Source: DASXIF01 sp036498145 (GTDB taxonomy: Bacteria; Actinomycetota; Actinomycetes; Mycobacteriales; Jatrophihabitantaceae). Taken from it: a DNA stretch of 64,000 nt. This document shows, one piece after another, positions 35,029-43,711 of this stretch. Where the stretch lies: positions 1,116,001-1,180,000 of the forward strand of contig CAVPSV010000004.1 in the NCBI GenBank assembly GCA_963708625.1, written 5' to 3'. The notes under the pieces were generated by a model. It was not told the origin of the DNA. It ran no database searches and saw nothing but the letters and a program-made list of their open reading frames with translations. The position numbers and the translations under genes were made by a program. Numbering within the stretch: position 1 is the stretch's first letter; every line of letters starts with the position of its first letter.

Positions 35029-35167
35029 GTCGTCTCCTGCGATCGCGCAATTTTTCGCGTCCGACGCTAGGGCCGATCAACATGCCGAATCTCCGGATGA
35101 CGGGCACACGACTTTTTGCCTAAGCTCATGCAAGGTCGCTGGCGTCGGCGCGAGCCGCGAGGGCAGA

Positions 35168-35854
35168 TCAGGATGTGGCGTCTGCGCCCGGGGGCCTGAG
35201 CGCGGGGTCGTGGCGGGCGATGAAGCCGGCCACATCCGCCGAGTTGATCTCGTGCCGATGCGCCCGCACCTTTTCGTCCGGCCAATCCCACCACCGGATC
35301 CGCAGCAGCGCCTCGCGCGTCGGCTCGTCGAAGCGGTAGCGCAGGTGCTTGGCCGGGTTGCCACCCACGATGGAGAACGGCTCCACGTCCTTGGTCACGA
35401 CCGACCGGGCCGCGACGATCGCGCCGTCGCCGATCGTCACGCCGGACATGATCAGCGACTCATAGGTGACGAGCACGTCGTTGCCGATCACCACCGGCCC
35501 GCGGCTGTACACCGCACCAGGCGGCATGACCCAGCGACCGTCCTCATCCCGGTAGGTGTGAATCGAGGAGATCCAGTCGGCGTGGTGCATGCCGCCGTGC
35601 AGGATCACGACGGAGTGGGTGATGCCGCTGTAGCGGCCGATCCGAATCGGCTCACCATCGTCCGGGCCGTACTGGATCACCCGGCAGTCCACGGTCGAGG
35701 TGTCATCGTGAATGACCCGCCGGCGCGGGTCGCCCGGGAAGATCGACTCCGGCCCGTAGACCCACGCCCGCACCCGCCGGCGCATGTTGGCGCGCACCCG
35801 GTTGCGCCACCCGCTACCCGAGATTCCCGACCCGATGTACACCACAAACGGCAC
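35168..35854 (-). CDS. CatB-related/XAT-type hexapeptide acyltransferase
   Basis: This is a protein of about 228 residues of the xenobiotic acyltransferase (CatB/Vat) group. Hexapeptide repeats run through IRIGRYSGITHSVVILHGGM, GPVVIGNDVLVTYESLIMSG and VTIGDGAIVAARSVVTKDV, with the GGNPAKHLRYRFDE loop after them. The histidines of LHGGMHHADW are candidates for catalysis. A TATTGT box lies 7 nt before an internal GTG at 35845, so that start is also likely. It is divergent from the ACP gene and is the natural candidate for moving an acyl group from that carrier to a sugar (inference). Confidence 0.8.
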   Translation of the reverse strand: MPFVVYIGSGISGSGWRNRVRANMRRRVRAWVYGPESIFPGDPRRRVIHDDTSTVDCRVIQYGPDDGEPIRIGRYSGITHSVVILHGGMHHADWISSIHTYRDEDGRWVMPPGAVYSRGPVVIGNDVLVTYESLIMSGVTIGDGAIVAARSVVTKDVEPFSIVGGNPAKHLRYRFDEPTREALLRIRWWDWPDEKVRAHRHEINSADVAGFIARHDPALRPPGADATS

Positions 35855-35960
35855 AATAGCGAGGCGTGAAAGCGATCACGAGCCGAGAAAGCCCCCGCCC
35901 GTTGAGATAGTCTGCGGACCGAGACTGACCGACCGGCACGACAGTGGAGGCCAGCGTTCC

Positions 35961-36221
35961 ATGGGCGGTACACCGAACGAGATTCCGGCGGATATCCGGG
36001 AAACACTCCGCTCATTCCTCGCGCGCGTGGACAAGGAAGCCGAGTTCGACCGCGCCACCCCGCTGTTCGCCGACGGCCTTGGCCTCGACTCGCTGGAGAC
36101 CGCCGAACTGAGCGCCGTGCTCGAGGACGACTTCGGCACCGACGCCTTCGCCGGCGAGACCATGCCGCAGACCGTGGGCGACATCGTGGCCTTCTACGAT
36201 GCCGCCGTCCGCAGCGCTTGA
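35961..36221 (+). CDS. Acyl carrier protein
   Basis: This is an 86-residue acyl carrier protein. The phosphopantetheine site is GLGLDSLETAEL (Ser44), the helices are acidic, and the size is standard. ATG 35961 follows GGAGG. Its stop is overlapped by the TTG start of the AMP-ligase (TTGA), so carrier and ligase are translationally coupled, which strongly suggests that the ligase loads this carrier. Being in a polysaccharide locus, it probably serves sugar acylation, not fatty-acid synthesis. Confidence 0.9.
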   Translation: MGGTPNEIPADIRETLRSFLARVDKEAEFDRATPLFADGLGLDSLETAELSAVLEDDFGTDAFAGETMPQTVGDIVAFYDAAVRSA

Positions 36222-37588
36222 TCGAGCTGCTGCGCCGGGCTGACCCGTCGCGCCTCGCCGTCATAGCTGACGACGACACCACTGACTATGGCGAACTAGT
36301 CGATCGCGCCGAGACGCTGTCCGCCGGGCTGATCGCGCGAGACGTCAGCCGGTTCGCCGCGTTGGACCACGACGCCGCCACCGTGCTCAGCACCATGGCC
36401 GCCGCGTCGCTGGCAGGCATCGAGTCGTGCCAGTACCCCCCGCTCGACGACGGCGCCGAGCTGCGCGAACTCACCGAACGGTTCGACCACCACGTCGTCC
36501 TCACCGACGAACCGGCCCGCACCGCGCTAGCCGCGACGGTGCCCGACCTCGACGTGCTCAGCACGCGCGAACTCGCGGACAGCGGGGGTAGCGCCGCGGT
36601 CCAGCCGCCGGCCGAGCATCCCCTGCTGGTGCTCACCACGGGTACGACCGGGACGCCCCGGGGGGTGCGGCACGACTGGAACCGGGTGCTGCGCGCCGCC
36701 GCCCGCGTCAGCCCGGCACCGGACGAGCGGTGGCTGCTCGCCTACGGCGTGCACCAGTTCGCCGGGCTGCAGATCCTGGTGCACGTGATGGCTGCCGGCG
36801 CAGTGCTTGTCGCACCGTCGATACGGCGGCCGCGGGAAGGGCTCGCGGCGATGCGCGCGCACGGGGTCACGCACGCCAGCGCGACCCCGACGTACTGGCG
36901 CTTCCTGCTCGCGGAGATGCGCACCGACGGCGGCCCGGTGCCGGCGTTACGCCAGATCACACTCGGCGGCGAGGCGATCCCGGCTCCACTGCTCGGACAG
37001 CTCGCCCGCACCTTTCCCAGCGCAAAGATCTCGCAGGTGTACGCCGCGAGCGAGTTCGGCTCCAGCGGCTCGGTGCGCGACGGGCGCAACGGGCTATCGC
37101 TGGACGTGCTCGAGCGCGGCGACGACGCGGACGTCGCCATGAAGATCGTGGACGGCGAGCTGTGGGTGCGTTCCCGGATCGGCATGCTCGGCTATTACGG
37201 CGAACGGCCGGTGGACGCCGACGGGTGGCGCCCGACCGGCGACCTGGTCGAGGTGGTCGGCGACCGGATCATGTTCCGCGGCCGGTCTTCGGAGGTGATC
37301 AACGTGGGCGGCGTCAAGGTGCATCCGCTGCCGGTCGAGGAACGCATCGGTGCGGTGCCCGGCGTGGACATGGCTCGGGTGTTCGGTCGGCCCAATGCGA
37401 TGACCGGCGCGATCGTCGCGGTCGAGATCGTGGCCGCGCCCGGCGCCGACACCGACCAGATCAGCGCTGCCATCCGGGCGGCGTGCGCCGACCTGCCGGC
37501 GGCCTCGCGCCCGCGCAGCATCAAGTTCGTCGACACCGTGTCGATGGCTGGCAACAAGATCGTGCGGAGGGACATCGGTGAGCGTTGA
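36218..37588 (+). CDS. AMP-dependent acyl-ACP ligase (ANL superfamily)
   Basis: This is a 456-residue adenylating enzyme. The P-loop-like A3 motif is LLVLTTGTTGTPRGVRHDW (about 136-154), A5 is QVYAASEFGSSG, A7 is GWRPTGDL and A8 is FRGRSSEVINVGGVKVHP. The final A10 lysine is in GNKIVRRDI. It is shorter than most ligases at the N-terminus. It activates a carboxylic acid as an adenylate and should transfer it to the coupled ACP. The acid is not predictable. The 3' end overlaps the ketoreductase start by 11 bp. Confidence 0.88.
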   Translation: MIELLRRADPSRLAVIADDDTTDYGELVDRAETLSAGLIARDVSRFAALDHDAATVLSTMAAASLAGIESCQYPPLDDGAELRELTERFDHHVVLTDEPARTALAATVPDLDVLSTRELADSGGSAAVQPPAEHPLLVLTTGTTGTPRGVRHDWNRVLRAAARVSPAPDERWLLAYGVHQFAGLQILVHVMAAGAVLVAPSIRRPREGLAAMRAHGVTHASATPTYWRFLLAEMRTDGGPVPALRQITLGGEAIPAPLLGQLARTFPSAKISQVYAASEFGSSGSVRDGRNGLSLDVLERGDDADVAMKIVDGELWVRSRIGMLGYYGERPVDADGWRPTGDLVEVVGDRIMFRGRSSEVINVGGVKVHPLPVEERIGAVPGVDMARVFGRPNAMTGAIVAVEIVAAPGADTDQISAAIRAACADLPAASRPRSIKFVDTVSMAGNKIVRRDIGER

Positions 37589-38321
37589 CAGCCCACGAGT
37601 TGTGATCGTGACGGGCGGTAGCCGCGGCCTGGGGGCCGGCATCGTCCGGTCCTACCTCGCTTCCGGCGACCACGTCGCCACCTGCGCCCGCTCGGCCACC
37701 GACGAGGTCAAGGCATGGGAGGCCGACACCGGTCTTGCGGACCGATTCCTGTTCCGGACGGCGGACCTGTCCAAGGCAGCGGACGCAGATCAGTTCGTTC
37801 GCGCGGTGATCGACAAATGGGGCCACGTCGACGTACTGGTGAACAACGCGGGCGTGGCACGTGACGGCATCCTCGGCATGACCCCCGACGACGACATCGA
37901 CACCGTCGTCGACCTCAATCTCAAAGGCACCCTCTACATGACCCGGGCGGTGAGCCGGCGCATGCTGGCCCGCAGGTCGGGGACCATCGTGAACATCTCC
38001 TCCGTCGTCGGGCGCTCGGGTTACCGCGGCCTGGCCGTCTACAGCGCGACGAAGGCGGCGCTGGAGGGGTTCACCCGGGCGATGGCTCGTGAGCTCGGCT
38101 CGCGCGGCATCACCGTCAACGGCGTGGCGCCCGGCTACTTGCGCACCGAGATGAGCCACGGGCTGGACGAGGCGCAGCTCGGCCAGATCGTGCGGCGCAC
38201 GCCGGCCGGGCGGCTGGGCGAACCCGAGGACGTCGCGCGGGCGGTGCAGTTCCTCACCGATCCGGCGAACAGCTACATCACCGGACACGTGCTCGTAGTG
38301 GACGGCGGCCTCACCGGCTGA
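37578..38321 (+). CDS. 3-oxoacyl-ACP reductase-type short-chain dehydrogenase
   Basis: This is a 247-residue classical SDR of the FabG type. It has VTGGSRGLGAG (residues 11-21), NNAG (about 90), the catalytic Ser in NISSVVG, Tyr/Lys in YSATKAA, and the PGYLRTEM loop. It is coupled to the acyl ligase and ACP upstream, so the substrate is most likely a ketoacyl group on that carrier, giving a hydroxyacyl product. No ketosynthase is nearby, so the keto group must come with the activated acid. It ends 59 bp before the next gene start. Confidence 0.86.
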   Translation: MSVDSPRVVIVTGGSRGLGAGIVRSYLASGDHVATCARSATDEVKAWEADTGLADRFLFRTADLSKAADADQFVRAVIDKWGHVDVLVNNAGVARDGILGMTPDDDIDTVVDLNLKGTLYMTRAVSRRMLARRSGTIVNISSVVGRSGYRGLAVYSATKAALEGFTRAMARELGSRGITVNGVAPGYLRTEMSHGLDEAQLGQIVRRTPAGRLGEPEDVARAVQFLTDPANSYITGHVLVVDGGLTG

Positions 38322-38380
38322 ACGTCCGGGCTTTCTGATCGACGATCCGATTGGCGACGCTTCGGCGGGTGGGGGAGAAT

Positions 38381-39550
38381 TTGATCCGCGCCGTCGAGCC
38401 AGCGGCTGGCGCCGATTTCGTCCGTCACATGGAGCAGGAGTTCGTGCCGGTAACTCTGATCATCGAGCCCGACCCGGGCGGCCATCGTTTCCAGTACGTC
38501 TCGCACGTCGTCGGTCTGGCCGCGCAGTTGGGTGACGTAGTGCTGCTCACCTCAGCCGGTGCGTCCACCAGCGCGGAGTTCGAGACCTACCTGGCCGGCG
38601 CGCCGATCAAGGTGGACGAGCGGTTCGAGGAGATCTATCCGCCGACGGCGGAGTTCGTCGCCGCGATCGCGGACTACTGCACCACCGCTGACGTGGCCAC
38701 CGTGTTCGTCATGGACGCGGACAAGTCGCTGAAACGCTGGTGGCAACTCGCGCCGAAGAGGCTGCGTGCATTGCCGAAACGGCCCAAGATCGTCTTTTTG
38801 CTGACGCGGTATCCGGCCCGGCTCTCGCCGTTGGACCGGATCGGGTTGATGCATCGGGTGGCGAAGGCATCGCTGTCACTGGCCGCGATGGCCAGCGGAT
38901 CACTGCACCGGGTGGTCTCCCTCGCCGGACGTGACGACATGGGCAAGGGGACGATCGTCAAGTTGGTGCGCGACCCGGCCATCTGCTCTGCCCACGCCCG
39001 CGACAGGTTCGCGATCCGCGAGTCCCTCGGCCTGCCGCGCGATCGGCAACTCGTCGGCATCTTCGGCGTGATCAGTGATCGCAAGAACGTCCCGCTGGTG
39101 GCCGCAGCATTGCGCCGCGCCGCACCGGACGCGCAACTACTGCTGGCGGGGTCAATGGACCCGGACGTTGCCGCGTGGCTCCAGTCGCGGCCGGCGGCCG
39201 AGCGGGAGGCGATACGCGTCTATGAGGGCTTCCTGTCCAACGAGACGCTGGACCTGCTGGTAGCTGCCGCCGACGTGGTGGTGATCGCCCAGAACAACAA
39301 CGGACCGAGCGGGATCATGGGCAAGGCGGTGGCGGCCGGCGTGCCCGTGCTGTCCGCGGGGTCGAAGGTGCGGGCGCGCGAACTAGCCGCGCTCGACGCC
39401 GGGCTCAATGCGGAGCTGGACGCCGAATCGGTGGCCGCGGCGCTGCGTGAGCTGCTGGCGGGCACGCGAATCGGCGCCCGCGCGGACGCCCTCGCGCTGC
39501 CCACCGCGCAGACGTTCGCCACGACGATGTTCGGCCGATTCGGACGGTAG
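38381..39550 (+). CDS. Glycosyltransferase, GT-B fold
   Basis: This is a protein of about 389 residues. The N-terminal domain begins VTLIIEPDPGGHRFQYVSHV. The C-terminal part shows VGIFGVISDRKNVPLVAAAL and NNNGPSGIMGKAVAAGVPVL, the GT4-type donor site, although the usual E-x7-E is weak (N/S in place of the first Glu). The start is uncertain: TTG at 38381 has GGGGGAG 5 nt upstream, while ATG 38429 and TTG 38351 are alternatives. The donor sugar is unknown. It ends 10 bp before the methyltransferase. Confidence 0.75.
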   Translation: MIRAVEPAAGADFVRHMEQEFVPVTLIIEPDPGGHRFQYVSHVVGLAAQLGDVVLLTSAGASTSAEFETYLAGAPIKVDERFEEIYPPTAEFVAAIADYCTTADVATVFVMDADKSLKRWWQLAPKRLRALPKRPKIVFLLTRYPARLSPLDRIGLMHRVAKASLSLAAMASGSLHRVVSLAGRDDMGKGTIVKLVRDPAICSAHARDRFAIRESLGLPRDRQLVGIFGVISDRKNVPLVAAALRRAAPDAQLLLAGSMDPDVAAWLQSRPAAEREAIRVYEGFLSNETLDLLVAAADVVVIAQNNNGPSGIMGKAVAAGVPVLSAGSKVRARELAALDAGLNAELDAESVAAALRELLAGTRIGARADALALPTAQTFATTMFGRFGR

Positions 39551-39553
39551 GCT
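39548..39553 (+). promoter_or_regulatory. -10 box for methyltransferase (leaderless)
   Basis: TAGGCT, then GCCCCG (6 nt), then GTG at 39560. It overlaps the stop codon of the preceding gene. Confidence 0.4.
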
Positions 39554-39559
39554 GCCCCG

Positions 39560-40213
39560 GTGAATCCTCGACTTCGCGCGGTGATCCGCAGCGGCGTGCT
39601 GGCCGTGAACACGCCGCTGGCGAAGGCTCGGCTGCGCCGGACGCTGGCGAAGACGCCGCGCCCGCTGCGGCTGGAGATCGGCGGCCTGCAGCAGCGTGCC
39701 GGCTGGGTGATCACCAACGTCAACGCAGTCGCGCGGAACTATCTGGACGCGACCGGCCGATGGCCCCTCGAGGACGGCTCGGTGTCGCTCGTCTATGCGG
39801 ACAACGTCATCGAGCACATCCCGCTGGCCGCCGGCCGGGCGATGCTCGCCGAGGCGTACCGGTGCCTGCGGCCGGGCGGCACGATCCGGCTGGTCACGCC
39901 GGACATCCGCAGTCACGTGGAGATGTACCTGGCCGGTGCGGAGTCGGTGCACAGCAGCGCGGGCAACACGTATCGCGACCTCGGCCTGGTGGTCGAGCAT
40001 CCGGTCGACCTGATCCGCATCCCGATCGGCTCGTTCGGTCACCACGTCGGATATATCTACGACTTCGAGACGCTCGAGGCGGAATTGAACCGGGCCGGCT
40101 TCGGATCGGTGAAGCGGTTCTCCGTCGGCGAGAGCAACAACAGCGAGTTGCGCGGCATCGACCAGCGCGCCGACGAAGGCGGCGCCCAGTTCGCCGTCGA
40201 GGCGACCAAGTAG
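39560..40213 (+). CDS. Class I SAM-dependent methyltransferase
   Basis: This is a 217-residue methyltransferase with a modified motif I (LRLEIGGLQQRAGWVITNV) and a clear later core, SVSLVYADNVIEHIPLAAG followed by YRCLRPGGTIRLVTPDIR. The EHI/LRPGG pattern is that of Methyltransf_11 sugar methylases. The last strand ends with FAVEATK. A leaderless promoter box precedes the GTG. It is terminated by hairpin repeat A2. Confidence 0.82.
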   Translation: MNPRLRAVIRSGVLAVNTPLAKARLRRTLAKTPRPLRLEIGGLQQRAGWVITNVNAVARNYLDATGRWPLEDGSVSLVYADNVIEHIPLAAGRAMLAEAYRCLRPGGTIRLVTPDIRSHVEMYLAGAESVHSSAGNTYRDLGLVVEHPVDLIRIPIGSFGHHVGYIYDFETLEAELNRAGFGSVKRFSVGESNNSELRGIDQRADEGGAQFAVEATK

Positions 40214-40229
40214 CCCACCACCCTCACCG

Positions 40230-40273
40230 GTTTGGGGAATGTTGTAGCCCTATAGCGGCCCAAATCTTCCCCA
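40230..40273. terminator. CTATAG-centred hairpin repeat, copy A2
   Basis: TTTGGGGAA and TTCCCCAA arms enclose a core GCCCTATAGCGGCC, which is in the opposite orientation to copies A1 and A3. It lies between convergent methyltransferase genes. Confidence 0.7.
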
Positions 40274-40280
40274 AGCCGAG

Positions 40281-41015
40281 CTAGGCGGGGAAGAACAGGC
40301 CGTCGAGCTGCAGCAGGCGGTGCGTCTTCGGATCGGCGAAGCCCGGCTCGATCATCCAGAGTTCCAGCCCGGACCGGGCCAGGTAGTCGATCATGTCCGT
40401 GAGCAGCGCCTGACCGTCGTACAGCGGGACCAGGGAAAGCTCGGTCTTCACCCCGGCAATGCGCGGCAGCGTCGCGCCCGCGCCGTCCAGCACCGCTTTC
40501 TCGTAACCCTGCACGTCGATCTTGAGCAGCGTCGTCTCCGCGCGTAGCTGATGCCGGCGCATCAGCTCGTCCACGGTCGTCGCCGGCACCTGCTCGGTGC
40601 TGACGTAGCGCGAGGCCGGGGCCGCATCGGCATGCCGGTCCAGCATCGGTAGCACCGAGGACGACACCGAGTTCCCGCTGACGTTCATCGTGATCATGCC
40701 GGGCCGGTCGGAGATGGCGGCTCGCTCGGTGTCCCAGTCGGCGTCCTCGCTCGCTCGCTCGACCAACTGCGCATAGGCCGCAGAGAGCGGCTCGACGGAC
40801 AGGATCTGCCCACGGAACTTCGCCCGCCGTAGCGCTTGGCCGAACTGCCCGGTGTTCGCGCCGACGTCCAGCACGGTGTCGATGCCACGGTCGTGCAGGA
40901 ATGCGACGAAGCGGGAGCGGAAATGGTCGCGGCTGACGTCCAGACCGGCACGGTTCAGCCCGGCGCGCAGCTGCACCGCCGCCTGCCATGCCAGCCCGCG
41001 AACCTGACCGGCCAT
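40281..41015 (-). CDS. FkbM family methyltransferase (2)
   Basis: This is a 244-residue FkbM methyltransferase. Motif I is VLDVGANTGQFGQALR, followed by ILSVEPLSAAYAQL, ISGNS-type VSGNSVSSSVLPM, TTLLKIDVQGYEKAVLDGAG and ELSLVPLYDGQALL. It is a close paralogue of the adjacent upstream gene and shares a base with its stop (TGATG). It probably methylates a sugar hydroxyl of the polymer. Confidence 0.9.
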   Translation of the reverse strand: MAGQVRGLAWQAAVQLRAGLNRAGLDVSRDHFRSRFVAFLHDRGIDTVLDVGANTGQFGQALRRAKFRGQILSVEPLSAAYAQLVERASEDADWDTERAAISDRPGMITMNVSGNSVSSSVLPMLDRHADAAPASRYVSTEQVPATTVDELMRRHQLRAETTLLKIDVQGYEKAVLDGAGATLPRIAGVKTELSLVPLYDGQALLTDMIDYLARSGLELWMIEPGFADPKTHRLLQLDGLFFPA

Positions 41016-41779
41016 CAGCCGAGCAGCCTGCTGTTCGCGAACAGCACGTCACATTGCAGCATCCGTCCGGTGTGCGGATCGCCGAAGCCGCCCTCGAGCG
41101 CGTAGATCTCGAAGCCGGAGTCACGCAGCCGATCCAGCAGGTCGTCGAAGAGCTGCTGGCCCTCGTACAGCGGCACGAACGACATCTCCAGCTGCACCAG
41201 GGCGAAGTCGCCGAGCGCCGAGCCTGCGCCGTCGAGCACGAAGCTCTCGTAGCCCTGGGTGTCGATCTTCAGCATGGCCGCGGCGGCGTCGATGCCGTGC
41301 TCGGCGAGCAGCGCCGCGACCGTGGTGACGGGCACCTTCTCCACGCCGACCCGATGCGATCCCGGCGCCGCGTCCAGATGCGCGTCGGTCATCCTCAGCA
41401 CGGACGAGGAGTAGGAGTTCGCCGCGACGTTGATCTCGAGCATCCCGACGTGATCGCCGACGGCGGTCTGCACCGTGGTCCAGTTGCCATCCGAGGCGGC
41501 GCGACGAGCCAGGTGCGGGTAAGCATCCGGCAACGGTTCGCAGGACAGGATCCGGCCGCGGTAGCCGCTGGCGCGGACCGCCGCCCCGTACTGCCCGATG
41601 TTGGCGCCGACGTCGAACAGCGTGGTCACCCGGAAATGCCGCAATGCCGTACTCACGCGCACCGGATACGGGTGCCGAACAAGATCGAGGTTGCGCCTGT
41701 GCAAGGCGGACCGCAGCGCGATTTTGAGGTACTCGCGTGCGCGCCCGGTGGTTAGCGCAGCGCGATTCGAAGCAGTCAC
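41015..41779 (-). CDS. FkbM family methyltransferase (3)
   Basis: This is a 254-residue FkbM enzyme with the same blocks as its neighbour: LFDVGANIGQYGAAVR, ILSCEPLPDAYPHL, VAANSYSSSVLRM, AMLKIDTQGYESFVLDGAG and QLEMSFVPLYEGQQL. The two probably arose by tandem duplication, since block spacing is the same. The GTG has GGAGGGA upstream. It is the first gene of a two-gene minus-strand unit. Confidence 0.9.
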   Translation of the reverse strand: MTASNRAALTTGRAREYLKIALRSALHRRNLDLVRHPYPVRVSTALRHFRVTTLFDVGANIGQYGAAVRASGYRGRILSCEPLPDAYPHLARRAASDGNWTTVQTAVGDHVGMLEINVAANSYSSSVLRMTDAHLDAAPGSHRVGVEKVPVTTVAALLAEHGIDAAAAMLKIDTQGYESFVLDGAGSALGDFALVQLEMSFVPLYEGQQLFDDLLDRLRDSGFEIYALEGGFGDPHTGRMLQCDVLFANSRLLG

Positions 41780-41927
41780 GCGATCCCTCCGAGCCAGCCC
41801 GAAGATGTGACTCTATCCGTGCTGCACGCCGCGGCAGCCGCCGGGCACCACTGCTAATGTCGGCCCGGTCCGCCGCTGCGTCACACCGCGACGACGATCG
41901 TTCGGACCTCCTGGAGCGAGAGAGACG

Positions 41928-42650
41928 ATGGCCGAATCACCCCTGGGTTGGAACGAGGTGTTCAGCCCGGCGGCGTCCGGCTTCGACAGCTTGGTGCCGT
42001 TCCTGGCGACCGCGCAGCTCTTGGCTGCCGACGCGAGCGTCGTGGTGGAGGTGGGATGTGGGCGCGGGGCGATGGTGGCCGCCGGCAATCCTCGCCCGTT
42101 CCAGGATCTGCGCGGGCCCGGCCGGCAAGTCATCGGCATCGACATCGATCCCGCCGGAAAGCAGAACCCGGCATTGGACGAGTTCCGCCTGATCGAGGGC
42201 GATCGATGGCCGCTGAGCGACGGCGAGGCGGACCTGGCCGTCAGCGACTGGACGCTCGAACACGTGGAGAATCCCACTGCGTTCGTGGCCGAGCTGACCC
42301 GCGTGCTGCGCCCTGGTGGCGCGTTCGTCGCGCGCACGGTGAGCCGGCATTCGCTGCTGTCGTTGGCGTCGCGTTCGGTGCCGAACGCCAAGCATGCGCG
42401 CGTGCTGGAGAAGATCCAGCCCGGCCGGGAAGCGCGCGACGTCTTTCCCACCATGTACCGGATGAACACCCGCAGGGACCTCGCCGCGCTGCTGGACCGG
42501 GACTTCGAGTGGACCGTCGCGCACCGCGGTGGACTGCACCACTACGCACATCCATGGCCGCGGCTGGCCCGCGCGATCGCCGTCGTCGAGCCGCGGCTGC
42601 CGCAGACTCTGCGCACTACGCTCGTGATCTACGCGCGCAAGCGAACCTGA
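41928..42650 (+). CDS. Class I SAM-dependent methyltransferase
   Basis: This is a 240-residue methyltransferase: VVVEVGCGRGAMVAAG (motif I), VIGIDIDPAG (motif II), ADLAVSDWTLEHVENPTAFV and LTRVLRPGGAFVARTV (Methyltransf_11). The C-terminal part carries basic residues and ends VIYARKRT. The ATG follows a purine-rich GAGCGAGAGAGA. The acceptor is unknown; a lipid-linked sugar is plausible from context. It is terminated by hairpin repeat A3. Confidence 0.88.
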   Translation: MAESPLGWNEVFSPAASGFDSLVPFLATAQLLAADASVVVEVGCGRGAMVAAGNPRPFQDLRGPGRQVIGIDIDPAGKQNPALDEFRLIEGDRWPLSDGEADLAVSDWTLEHVENPTAFVAELTRVLRPGGAFVARTVSRHSLLSLASRSVPNAKHARVLEKIQPGREARDVFPTMYRMNTRRDLAALLDRDFEWTVAHRGGLHHYAHPWPRLARAIAVVEPRLPQTLRTTLVIYARKRT

Positions 42651-42665
42651 CCCGCCTGCGCCAGC

Positions 42666-42714
42666 GGTTTGGGGAAGATTGTGGCCGCTATAGGGCCAAG
42701 AAGTTCCCCAAACC
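42666..42714. terminator. CTATAG-centred hairpin repeat, copy A3
   Basis: Perfect arms GGTTTGGGGAA/TTCCCCAAACC surround GTGGCCGCTATAGGGCCA. It lies between the convergent methyltransferase and fucose synthase genes and is nearly the same sequence as copy A1, 35.8 kb away. Confidence 0.75.
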
Positions 42715-42736
42715 GGTAGAACTCGAGGACTAGCAA

Positions 42737-43686
42737 CTAGCCGCGAACGGTGGTTTGGCCGCGGTACCACTCGTAGGTAGTGGCCAGGCCATCGGCCAGC
42801 GCGATCTGTGCCTTCCAGCCCAGGGCGTTGATCTTGGAGACGTCCAGCAGCTTCTGCGGCGTGCCGTCCGGCTTAGTTGTGTCGTGCTCGATCGTCCCGT
42901 CGAAACCGACGGTCTGCGCGACCAGCTGCGCGAGTTCGTTGATCGTGACGTCGCTACCGGTACCGACGTTGATCGGCTCGGGCTCGTCGTAGTTCTCCAG
43001 CAGGAACAGGCACGCGCGGGCGAGGTCGTCGACGTGCATGAACTCACGCCGGGCCGGCCGGTACCGAAGATCGTCACGCTCCGCGCCGCGGCGGCGCGTG
43101 CCTCGTCGAAGCGTCTGATCAACGCAGGCAGCACGTGCGAACTCTGCAGATCGAAGTTGTCGTTCGGCCCGTACAAATTAGTCGGCATCGCGGAGATGTA
43201 CGGCAGTCCGTACTCGCGTCGAATCGCCTGCACGTGCATGATGCCGGCGATCTTGGCGATGGCGTACGCGTCGTTGGTCGGTTCCAACGGACCGGTCAGC
43301 AGCGAGTCCTCACGAATCGGCTGCGCGGCGAACTTCGGATAGATGCAGCTGGAACCGAGGAACAGCAGCCGCTGCACGCCGTGCTCGCGTGCCGCGTCGA
43401 TGACGTTGAGCTGGATGCGCAGGTTGTCCGACAGGAACTCAACCGGGTACGTGGAGTTGGCCAAGATGCCGCCGACATGCGCCGCCGCATCTACCACCAC
43501 CTGTGGACGTGCCTCGGCGAAGAACGCGAACGTGGCCTCGCGGTCGCGCAGATCGAGTTCGGACGAGCGCCGGCCGATCAGGTTCGTGCAACCGCGCCTG
43601 TTCAGCTCCCGCCACACTGCGGAACCCGCGAGACCGCCGTGGCCGGCGACGTAGATCGGCGCGGACGTGTCCAGGCGGAACGGCAC
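42737..43686 (-). CDS. fcl: GDP-L-fucose synthase (one frame break as read)
   Basis: This is a bifunctional 3,5-epimerase/4-reductase of the WcaG/Fcl family, about 316 residues. It has AGHGGLAGSAVWREL at the N-terminus, SSCIYPKFA, the Y-x3-K pair as AYAIAKIAG, and NLYGPNDNFD. A break near 43050 separates this from MHVDDLARACLFLLENY and the rest. One base missing in the GGCC-rich run there would give the conserved TGRPRREFMHVDD. It converts the product of Gmd (55476-56489) to GDP-L-fucose. The GTG start is 25 bp downstream of the stop of the polyprenyl transferase gene, so they are likely in one unit. Confidence 0.85.
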
Positions 43687-43711
43687 GTCGGTCAGTATGC
43701 CTGCACGCCGC

